Origin: an uncultured bacterium
GTDB lineage: Bacteria; Bacteroidota; Bacteroidia; Bacteroidales; Bacteroidaceae
Direction: 5' to 3'
Length of the DNA: 36,375 bases
Assembly (NCBI GenBank): GCA_945829425.1
Contig: CALZUQ010000027.1
Span: 1-36,375, forward strand
This document shows positions 6,841-12,684 of this stretch, in pieces. Under the pieces are notes generated by a model, which saw only the letters and a program-made list of their open reading frames with translations, did not search any database and was not told the origin of the DNA. How positions within the stretch are numbered: position 1 is the first letter of the stretch; every line of letters begins with the position of its first letter. A program made the position numbers and the translations under genes.

Positions 6841-6862
6841 ACATCATTTGAAATAATTCATT

Positions 6863-6964
6863 ATGAACAGTTACGGAAACATATTCGCCAGCGGACTACG
6901 ACGATGGTCGGGCCGCACCTCAGCTACACGATTATGTAGGGGGATGGTGAACGTGTGTCTGTAA
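6863..6964 (+). CDS. possible 33-residue leader or small protein
   Basis: ATG at 6863, about 65 nt after the predicted transcription start and preceded by an A/T-rich stretch good for Bacteroidota initiation, opens a 33-codon frame ending in TAA. The peptide is rich in Arg, Ser and Gly (starts MNSYGNIFAS, ends CRGMVNVCL) with no membrane segment. It is the first start codon on the transcript of the island's right arm. It may be a regulatory leader peptide or a small functional protein; I do not recognise it. Confidence 0.4.
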   Translation: MNSYGNIFASGLRRWSGRTSATRLCRGMVNVCL

Positions 6965-7019
6965 CTCATCGTTTCTTCCCTCACATTTTTTCTTTTTCTC
7001 TCTCGCCTCACCGCCATGG

Positions 7020-7056
7020 AGCTTAGAGTTTTGAGCTTATAGCTTAGAGCTTAGAG
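7020..7056 (+). repeat. five 7-bp units of AGCTTAG type
   Basis: From 7020 the sequence reads AGCTTAG, AGTTTTG, AGCTTAT, AGCTTAG, AGCTTAG, AG: an exact 7-bp period with a sequence unlike the other heptamer arrays. It lies in the leader of the 188-residue gene. Confidence 0.8.
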
Positions 7057-7098
7057 TGTCCATACGTCTGAGGTTTCGTACCACTTTTTAAACAAACG

Positions 7099-7665
7099 AT
7101 GTTCATAATGAAAACAACTCCTACTACAGAGCCCGAAGGAGCCGTAAATCCTTCATGCGGCGAGTCGAGTCCTTCGCTGAGTTTAGAAGCTGTCTGCGAA
7201 TATGCGTTGCATGTCCCGTCCGACGCCGAGGCAGACGTCATCGCCTACATGCTCATGACGCAATATATGCAGCAGGGTCTCTGCATACCGCAGCTCGCCG
7301 AGCTGATCCTCGGCATTCGTGAGAAGCGTCAGACGCTACGCCGTGAAGAGGAGCACCGCCGTCTCCACCCCCATGGTGTCCTCGACACGAGCCGTCTGCC
7401 GCCCTCTCTCCGCACCCCTGCTGCCACAAACATCTGGCAGATCCTCTTCACCGAGTCGCTTGTCGACGAGGAGTGTCAGACGCTTTGTTCCAGGACGGAG
7501 TCCGGCCTTCTTGCCTACCATATCGCCAAGACCCTCGGCATCCGTGAGGTGTGGAAGACTTTCGAGGAGGTTTGGGGCATGAAGAACCTCAAGTCCGCCC
7601 ACGACAAGGCTTTCGACTATCAGAGCGGCTGGAACTTCCAGAAGAAGCTCGACAGCCTCTTTTAG
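7099..7665 (+). CDS. unrecognised island protein, 188 residues
   Basis: The start is at ATG 7099 or ATG 7108 (MKTTPTTEPEG); the sequence does not decide. The first 30 residues are a Thr/Pro/Ser-rich disordered tail. Then come amphipathic helices (AEADVIAYMLMTQYMQQG, LAELILGIREKRQ), a central basic segment and a C-terminal helical part rich in Trp, Glu and Lys (EVWKTFEEVWG, SGWNFQKKLDSLF). No signal peptide, membrane segment or catalytic motif is visible. It is the only sizeable gene between the promoter at 6759-6791 and the terminator at 7731-7765. It therefore forms its own transcription unit, an arrangement that would suit a regulator, though this is inference. Confidence 0.65.
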   Translation: MFIMKTTPTTEPEGAVNPSCGESSPSLSLEAVCEYALHVPSDAEADVIAYMLMTQYMQQGLCIPQLAELILGIREKRQTLRREEEHRRLHPHGVLDTSRLPPSLRTPAATNIWQILFTESLVDEECQTLCSRTESGLLAYHIAKTLGIREVWKTFEEVWGMKNLKSAHDKAFDYQSGWNFQKKLDSLF

Positions 7666-7730
7666 ACAGTGAGAGACGGCGACATAGCGTGTGTCCATGC
7701 TAAGACAGCACCCAGCACAGCACCCATAAC

Positions 7731-7765
7731 AGCATCCATTGGAGCCACCAGTGGATGCTTTTTTT
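7731..7765 (+). terminator. intrinsic terminator after the 188-residue gene
   Basis: A 12-bp stem with one G-U pair (arms 7731-7742 and 7748-7759), a 5-nt loop AGCCA and a run of seven T. This is a strong Rho-independent terminator that separates the 188-residue gene from the downstream replication operon. Confidence 0.9.
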
Positions 7766-7771
7766 ATGTCG

Positions 7772-7780
7772 TAACTTTGC
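7772..7780 (+). promoter_or_regulatory. -7 box of the replication operon promoter
   Basis: TAACTTTGC sits 7 bp after the terminator. No good TTTG is found 19-21 bp upstream, where the terminator stem lies, so the promoter may be weak or activated. The predicted leader of about 95 nt contains a CCGGC/GCCGG hairpin and a GC-rich stretch before ATG 7885. Confidence 0.5.
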
Positions 7781-7884
7781 ACCGGAAATCACGAACTGCC
7801 GGCTTCTCTTGCCGGAGGTTCACGGAAATCCTCCTTACCGGCGGGGGGAGACACCTGCCTTCACAACAAAAAAAACTTACGACA

Positions 7885-8124
7885 ATGAAACGCGTCACAC
7901 CGCAACAACAGGTTTGGAAGCACCTTCGCACCGACGATCAGCGCTCGTTCTTTGCAAAACACTTCCGACATCTCAAGCCACGCACGCAGGAAGACCTCTG
8001 CTACGGCATTCTCACCTACATCCGCTGGGGCGTCACGCGCCCTTATGACGACCGCTTTGTGAACACCATATACCAGAGCCTCGTCATATACATCATGGCA
8101 GAACGTCATCTCGGAAAGCTCTGA
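7885..8124 (+). CDS. unrecognised small basic protein, 79 residues
   Basis: ATG 7885 follows an A-rich stretch (AAAAAAACTTACGACA), suiting Bacteroidota initiation. The frame is open further upstream but that part spans the terminator and promoter, so the shorter form is real. The protein is basic and aromatic (MKRVTPQQQVWKHL at the start; LCYGILTYIRWG in the middle; YIMAERHLGKL at the end) and looks all-helical. It could be a small nucleic-acid-associated protein given the operon, but no domain is recognised. Confidence 0.65.
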   Translation: MKRVTPQQQVWKHLRTDDQRSFFAKHFRHLKPRTQEDLCYGILTYIRWGVTRPYDDRFVNTIYQSLVIYIMAERHLGKL

Positions 8125-8136
8125 GACGACGACATC

Positions 8137-8169
8137 AACCTTAACCTTAACCTTAACCTTAACCTTAAC
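8137..8169 (+). repeat. hexamer array (AACCTT)5
   Basis: Five exact copies of AACCTT from 8137 to 8166 followed by AAC. The array lies in the gap between the 79- and 103-residue genes, 12 bp past the former's stop. Confidence 0.9.
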
Positions 8170-8216
8170 AGAACTCACAAAAAAAAACGAACCTACCCAA
8201 AAAACGAACGAAGAAC

Positions 8217-8528
8217 ATGAAAAAAGTCACTTACACACGCATCGACCTCAGCTGCACGCTGCAGCAGGTCGGCGAAACGAACAGCAAATGCCTGAGAGGC
8301 ATACTCTCGCAAGACGGCGACCGTACGTTCCGTTTCGAGGAGACGATCAGCAAGGGTCGCTCTCCGCTCAACCCCAAGCTGTATGACGGCAAGTACCTCT
8401 CTATGGTTCGCCGTCAGAACGGCAAGTACCAATTCCACATGAAGGCTCTCGCCGACGGCTTTGACAAGGAGAAGCTTCCTCACGCCATATACAGCGAGGT
8501 GTCGGCAGCACTTCAAATACTTGACTGA
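8217..8528 (+). CDS. unrecognised island protein, 103 residues
   Basis: The ATG at 8217 is preceded by an A-rich stretch. The protein starts MKKVTYTRIDLSC and has alternating strand-like segments (GDRTFRFEETI, GKYLSMVRRQNGKYQFHMKA), then a C-terminal helix ending AALQILD, suggesting a small alpha/beta fold. It has no signal peptide. It ends 2 bp before the DUF3987 gene and so is translationally linked to it, which hints at a role in the same replication-type process. No family recognised. Confidence 0.7.
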   Translation: MKKVTYTRIDLSCTLQQVGETNSKCLRGILSQDGDRTFRFEETISKGRSPLNPKLYDGKYLSMVRRQNGKYQFHMKALADGFDKEKLPHAIYSEVSAALQILD

Positions 8529-8530
8529 CC

Positions 8531-9901
8531 ATGATACAGACAGACTTCATCCAGCAGCTCTTTGAAGACGACGGCAGCGGAAAGAAAGAGTCGTGTGCCA
8601 ACCTCCTTCCCGAGGTACGTGAGCTGCCTCCAGTGTTCCGCGAACTTGTCAGCATAGCTCCCGAGAAATTCCGTATGGCAACGTTCATAGCCTCTGCCGC
8701 ACCTCTTGCCACCCTTGCCACCCGCCTGCGGTTCTATTACCCTTTCGACCAGGGTCCGCAGGCGTGTCTCCTTCAGACTATAATATGCTCTGAGCAGAGC
8801 GGCGGCAAGTCTTTCGCCCGACATGTCGAGAACATCATCATGGCACGCCAGAAGGCTCGCGACAACGAGCAGCGACGTCAGGAGCAGGCATACCGCGAAC
8901 TGAGACAGACGGCAGGCAAGAACGAACGCCTGCCCGAACCTCCCAAGACGGCTATCGTCTGCTGCCCCGTGTCTATCTCCATAGCCCAGCTGATAAAACG
9001 TGCCGACGCTCCCGTACGTCTCTATGGCACTCCGCTGACGCTATGGACCTTCACCGAAGAGCTCGCCACGGCAACGGAGACGAACAAACGGGCGTTCTCG
9101 AACATCAAGTCCATCATGCGCACGGCTTACGACCTCGGCTCGGAATATGGCGTGGACTATCTCTCGGAGAATACCTACTCTGCCACCGTGGACATCCTCT
9201 ACAACACCATGTTCTGCACCACGCCGTCGGCACTCGACGAGTATATGGACCGCAAAGCCGTGGAGGGAGGCAACGTCACCCGAACCATTGTCTATGACCT
9301 CGACAGCCAGCTCGGCGACGACGCTCCCGTATTCCGGCGTCTCACACCACGTAAAGAGCAGATCATCGACCGCACCATACAGCGCATGATGGCTGACACA
9401 TACAGCGACGACGGAGGCATACAGCCAGAGAAATACATTGACATGGCGTGGCTCGAGACAGACGTCAGAGCATGGTGTGCCGCAAAAAACCTTGAGGCTG
9501 TAAAGTCCGGATCGACGGCTCTCGGAGTGTTCTTCAAACGCTCCAGCGTAAGTGCCTTCCGCATTGCAGCACTCTGCCAGTATCTCTACGGCCTGGAAGG
9601 AGCCACCTCCGTACGCAGGAAGGTGAGACAGATATACCTCGCCATGGCAGAGCAGATACTCTACGGCATGATGCAGAAATGGGGCCGACGCTTTGAAGAC
9701 CTTCAGGCGAAACGTCTCGAACAGGCCTCCAACACTCGCCTGCCACTCTTCGACCAGCTGCCACAGGAGTTTTCCCGCGACATGCTGCGTGAGACGATAA
9801 AACGCCTGGAGCTGACGACGCAGGACTGGGTCTTCCTCTCGAAATGGAATGCCAAGGGACTAATAGAGAAAATAAGCAAAAACACGTTCAGAAAGATATG
9901 A
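8531..9901 (+). CDS. DUF3987-type P-loop protein (replicative helicase/primase-associated)
   Basis: A 456-residue protein matching the DUF3987 families found beside primases in phages, plasmids and integrative elements of Bacteroidota. A Walker A-like sequence SEQSGGKS (residues 87-94, Lys93) follows the hydrophobic strand LLQTIIC. The first glycine of the usual GxxxxGKS motif is replaced by Ser87. An acidic/Gln-rich coiled helix spans about 100-130, and the segment TLWTFTEELATATE near 177-190 sits where DUF3987 proteins have a Walker B-like region. It likely acts as an ATPase in DNA replication together with the primase encoded next, with which it overlaps by 4 bp (ATGA). Activity has not been established for this family member. 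Confidence 0.82.
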   Translation: MIQTDFIQQLFEDDGSGKKESCANLLPEVRELPPVFRELVSIAPEKFRMATFIASAAPLATLATRLRFYYPFDQGPQACLLQTIICSEQSGGKSFARHVENIIMARQKARDNEQRRQEQAYRELRQTAGKNERLPEPPKTAIVCCPVSISIAQLIKRADAPVRLYGTPLTLWTFTEELATATETNKRAFSNIKSIMRTAYDLGSEYGVDYLSENTYSATVDILYNTMFCTTPSALDEYMDRKAVEGGNVTRTIVYDLDSQLGDDAPVFRRLTPRKEQIIDRTIQRMMADTYSDDGGIQPEKYIDMAWLETDVRAWCAAKNLEAVKSGSTALGVFFKRSSVSAFRIAALCQYLYGLEGATSVRRKVRQIYLAMAEQILYGMMQKWGRRFEDLQAKRLEQASNTRLPLFDQLPQEFSRDMLRETIKRLELTTQDWVFLSKWNAKGLIEKISKNTFRKI

Positions 9902-10836
9902 TAGACAAAGAAACAATACATAGACTTCGCGACCTCCCCATTGAGGGGGTCGCGGAACGTCTGGGAATGAGCGTCTCACGCCACAGGAGCCTCTGCCCGT
10001 TCCACGACGACCGTGTTCCTTCGCTGACGTTCTACCAGAAGAAGAACATGTACCGCTGCTTCGTATGCAACGCAGCAGGGGGCACGATAGACCTTGTCAT
10101 GAACCGTCTGCACAAGACGTTCGCTGACGCCTGCCGCTGGCTTGCCGACGAGAGCAACATCATCATTGCCGAGGAGGAGAAGAAGCCGCAACGACGGAAG
10201 AAGGAGGCGAGACCTTTCGACGCCTGCCGCTACAGCCGTTATTTCGAACGTCCCGTGCTCAACGAGCGTGCCACGGCGTTTCTTTTCGCTCAGCGGCGGC
10301 TGGACCCGAGGGTGGTGGCATGGTGTCGGCTGAACAGCTATAAGGACTGGCTGCAGATACCGTATTTCGACATCTCGGGAAAGCTCGTGGGAGTGCAGCA
10401 GAGGTATCTCGGCGAGGACAAGACGCAGCCGAGGTTCCGCTTTCCGCAAGGTGTTGCGTGCCATATATACAACCTTCCCGTGCTGGAGCTGCTGAAGCCC
10501 GGCGAACCTCTCTTCATCGCTGAGGGCTGTTCCGACTGCTGGGCTATGCTCTCGTCAGGTCATAAGGCTATAGCCATACCTTCTGCCACACTCCTCAAGG
10601 CGGACGATGTGACACTGCTCAGGACGTGCCACGAAAAGCTCGGGACGGTATTCCACATGTTTCCAGACAACGACGCTCCGGGGCAGAGACTATTCCTCGA
10701 ACTCAACGAGAGACTTACGGCACACAGTGAAGGCGTGGGACAACCCTCACCAGCCGTTGTCCACCACCTACTGCCAGAGGAGTTCAAGGACTATTCAGAA
10801 TATTATCTCTCAAAGACAAAAACTTCTGAAACCTGA
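9898..10836 (+). CDS. CHC2 zinc finger/Toprim DNA primase
   Basis: A 312-residue primase of the mobile-element type. The N-terminal zinc finger has Cys33, His36, Cys54 and Cys57 (CPFH...CFVC). A basic linker follows at about 96-105. A Toprim domain has the conserved Glu209 in LFIAEGCSD and an acidic pair in FPDNDAPGQ (Asp257, Asp259). The protein is about half the length of cellular DnaG and lacks its helicase-binding C-terminus; DUF3987 next door probably plays the partner role. ATG 9898 overlaps the upstream stop (ATGA), a better start than an in-frame ATG at 9844. The last residues and the TGA stop fall in a heptamer repeat array. Confidence 0.9.
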   Translation: MIDKETIHRLRDLPIEGVAERLGMSVSRHRSLCPFHDDRVPSLTFYQKKNMYRCFVCNAAGGTIDLVMNRLHKTFADACRWLADESNIIIAEEEKKPQRRKKEARPFDACRYSRYFERPVLNERATAFLFAQRRLDPRVVAWCRLNSYKDWLQIPYFDISGKLVGVQQRYLGEDKTQPRFRFPQGVACHIYNLPVLELLKPGEPLFIAEGCSDCWAMLSSGHKAIAIPSATLLKADDVTLLRTCHEKLGTVFHMFPDNDAPGQRLFLELNERLTAHSEGVGQPSPAVVHHLLPEEFKDYSEYYLSKTKTSET

Positions 10837-10891
10837 AACCTGAAACTTGAAACCTGAAACCCTCCTGAAACTTGAAACCTGAAACCTGAAA
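10824..10891 (+). repeat. heptamer CCTGAAA array between primase and DUF5675 genes
   Basis: About nine CCTGAAA/CTTGAAA units with two interruptions. The first unit contributes the primase stop codon (10834-10836). The last runs up to 4 bp before the DUF5675 ATG at 10896, so the whole 59-bp gap is repeat. Confidence 0.9.
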
Positions 10892-10895
10892 CATC

Positions 10896-11477
10896 ATGAA
10901 CATACTTATCACACGTACCACAGTAAACGAGCAGACCACCGACGGATGTCTGTATATCGACGGACAGCACGTCTGCGACACCGCTGAAGCCACACCGACA
11001 CTGCTGCCAAAGGGAACATACAGCGTCGTGCTCTTCAGATGTAAGAAATCGAAGCGTAAGATTGCAGCAGTATGCAGCGACGGTGACAAACCGCCCTGCG
11101 AAGAGCAATGCCGAGTGTGTGAAGCAACAGCGAGAAGGATAGAGAAGCTCAGAAAGGCGGAATACTACCAGCTCGAAAAGGCTCTCAAGGCTCAGGACAA
11201 CGACAACGCTGCCGACGCCGAAGCACTGAAGGCATACGAAAAACAGGTCACGGAACACACCATGGCAAAGATAAAAGAAGCAACGAAGAAGAGAACCCCG
11301 TGTCCGAAAATAACAGACGGAAACGGGGTATGGAACACCGACGACGGAAAAATAGTCGTGGGGAGATATCTACTCAACGGATGCGTGAAGCATTCGGGAG
11401 ACATCTTCGAAAGGCTCTATGACCGTATGGAGAAAGCCCTGTCACGGGGACATGAGGTAAACATCACCATACAATAA
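10896..11477 (+). CDS. DUF5675 family protein with a coiled-coil insertion
   Basis: A 193-residue protein. The two ends (MNILITRTTVNEQTTDGCLY ... LPKGTYSVVL, and VGRYLLNGCVKHSGDIFERL) match DUF5675, a family common in phages and mobile elements of Bacteroidota and often found near cell-wall enzymes. Between them, residues about 60-130 hold a Cys-rich knot (CEEQCRVC) and a long Lys/Glu/Ala coiled coil (KLRKAEYYQLEKALKAQ). The characteristic core motif is therefore split by the insertion. No signal peptide. Its place between a primase and an M15 peptidase supports membership of a lysis or particle-related module, but the biochemical function of DUF5675 is unknown. Confidence 0.8.
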   Translation: MNILITRTTVNEQTTDGCLYIDGQHVCDTAEATPTLLPKGTYSVVLFRCKKSKRKIAAVCSDGDKPPCEEQCRVCEATARRIEKLRKAEYYQLEKALKAQDNDNAADAEALKAYEKQVTEHTMAKIKEATKKRTPCPKITDGNGVWNTDDGKIVVGRYLLNGCVKHSGDIFERLYDRMEKALSRGHEVNITIQ

Positions 11478-11488
11478 TCACGACATTT

Positions 11489-11533
11489 ATTACTCTTATT
11501 ACACTTATTACATTTTTGACACTTATGACACTT
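11489..11533 (+). repeat. five 9-bp tandem units running into a start codon
   Basis: Units at 11489, 11498, 11507, 11516 and 11525 read ATTACTCTT, ATTACACTT, ATTACATTT, TTGACACTT and ATGACACTT. The fifth provides ATG-ACA-CTT, the first three codons of the M15 peptidase gene, and the period is in frame. Confidence 0.85.
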
Positions 11534-11983
11534 ACAGAACATTTCACGCTTGAGGAGTTTACAACGAGCGCAACAGCCCGCAGCCGCAGGATAGACAACA
11601 CCCTGCTTTGCTCCAACCCACAGCACGCCAGGATTATAGACAACCTGAAAAACCTTTGCACCGACGTCCTCGAACCGCTCAGGGAGCATGTCCGGCAACC
11701 TGTACTGATCTCTTCTGGCTATCGCTCGCCGGAGCTGAACAAAGCCGTAGGGGGAGCACGCAACTCACAGCACATGCTCGGAGAGGCTGCCGACATTCAC
11801 ATCCCCGACGAGGAGACAGGACGCGAATGGTTCCGTTGGATTATGGACAACGTGAGGTTCGACCAGCTCATCTGGGAGAAAGCGTCAGCGAAAAGCTCAC
11901 GACACTGGATACACGTCAGCTACAGAAAAGGACGATGCAGGCAGACGGTGGTCAGGAACATGGTGAAAACCTTAACACCTTAA
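11525..11983 (+). CDS. M15 family peptidoglycan peptidase (endolysin-like)
   Basis: A 152-residue protein of the peptidase M15A/VanY-like type (D-Ala-D-Ala carboxypeptidase family). The zinc-binding SxHxxGxAxD motif is SQHMLGEAAD with His83 and Asp90, preceded by SSGYRSPELN. The third zinc ligand is His130 in HWIHVSY. There is no signal peptide, so reaching the wall would need a holin or lysis; this is the usual layout of phage endolysins. A start at TTG 11516 is possible, but ATG 11525 is preferred. The gene begins in a nonamer array and its last codons and stop (ACC TTA ACA CCT TAA) come from an octamer array. Confidence 0.88.
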   Translation: MTLTEHFTLEEFTTSATARSRRIDNTLLCSNPQHARIIDNLKNLCTDVLEPLREHVRQPVLISSGYRSPELNKAVGGARNSQHMLGEAADIHIPDEETGREWFRWIMDNVRFDQLIWEKASAKSSRHWIHVSYRKGRCRQTVVRNMVKTLTP

Positions 11984-12056
11984 CTCCTTAACTCCTTAAC
12001 TTCATCACTAACACTTCATCACTAACACTTCATCACTAACACTTCATCACTAACAC
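11969..12056 (+). repeat. octamer array followed by four 14-bp repeats
   Basis: From 11969 CCTTAAC cores recur at 8-bp spacing to about 12000. Then come four exact copies of TTCATCACTAACAC at 12001, 12015, 12029 and 12043. The first part overlaps the end of the M15 gene. The arrays fill the space up to the boundary terminator. Confidence 0.92.
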
Positions 12057-12072
12057 CTAATCACCAATTATT

Positions 12073-12106
12073 GAGGGCGTGTCTGTTGTTGTTCAGGCAC
12101 GCCCTC
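12073..12106. terminator. terminator hairpin at the right edge of the island
   Basis: A 13-bp stem with one G-U pair (GAGGGCGTGTCTG, 12073-12085; CAGGCACGCCCTC, 12094-12106) and an 8-nt loop lies between the convergent M15 and acetyltransferase genes. The following GTTGTTGTATT is only partly T-rich. It likely ends transcription from both sides. Confidence 0.75.
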
Positions 12107-12115
12107 GTTGTTGTA

Positions 12116-12670
12116 TTACGGCAAGACATTCATAACCATCTTCAGATAGTTATGGCCGAAAATGAAAATGTCACGTTGCGGTATGAAGCCGAGTGAGGCA
12201 TAGAGCCTTTGCGCACGGGGGTTGGCAGGATCTACGACAAGCGTTACGGGCAGTCCGAGAGCGTGGCCGCGCGATATAGCTTCGAGCATGAGACTCTTGC
12301 CAATCCCCTTGCCGCGGCATTCGGGCAATACGGCGAGAGAGTCAAGGTAATACTCCCCTTCCCCAGCCTCGTCTTCCATGCCGGGGAACTCTATGCCGAG
12401 ATGTTGGCGCACAAGCTCCATGGTGGTCTGGCGCATGGCCTTATAGCCCTTTCCGTCGTAGGACGTTATCATGCCCACGGGCTTGCCGTCGATCTCGGCA
12501 ATGATGGTGTTGCGGGCGGAATACAGCACGTCGTCCCTGCGGCATATCTTCTCGGCAAAGAGACGTATTCTCTCTTCTGGGGTGTCGTCATAAAGCATGG
12601 CGGTATGGAAGCCTTGAGAAATGAAAAGACTGTCGGCCTCCGTAGCCTGACGAAATACGATATTTTCCAT
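12116..12670 (-). CDS. GNAT family N-acetyltransferase
   Basis: A 184-residue protein with the GNAT core: the N-terminal strand IVFRQATEADSLFISQG, the central strands ending GEYYLDSLAVLPECRGKGIG (acetyl-CoA pyrophosphate-binding R/QxxGxG/A motif) and the C-terminal ANPRAQRLYASLGFIP. It transfers an acetyl group from acetyl-CoA to an unknown amine. It lies 14 bp downstream of the Cu/Zn permease gene on the same strand and is probably co-transcribed. Confidence 0.88.
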   Translation of the reverse strand: MENIVFRQATEADSLFISQGFHTAMLYDDTPEERIRLFAEKICRRDDVLYSARNTIIAEIDGKPVGMITSYDGKGYKAMRQTTMELVRQHLGIEFPGMEDEAGEGEYYLDSLAVLPECRGKGIGKSLMLEAISRGHALGLPVTLVVDPANPRAQRLYASLGFIPQRDIFIFGHNYLKMVMNVLP

Positions 12671-12684
12671 GTTTTTCAGATTAT

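Noticed and set aside
4320..12110. Attachment-site direct repeats flanking the island
   Set aside because: I compared the sequences around both edge hairpins and found no convincing shared direct repeat, and no tRNA gene is adjacent.
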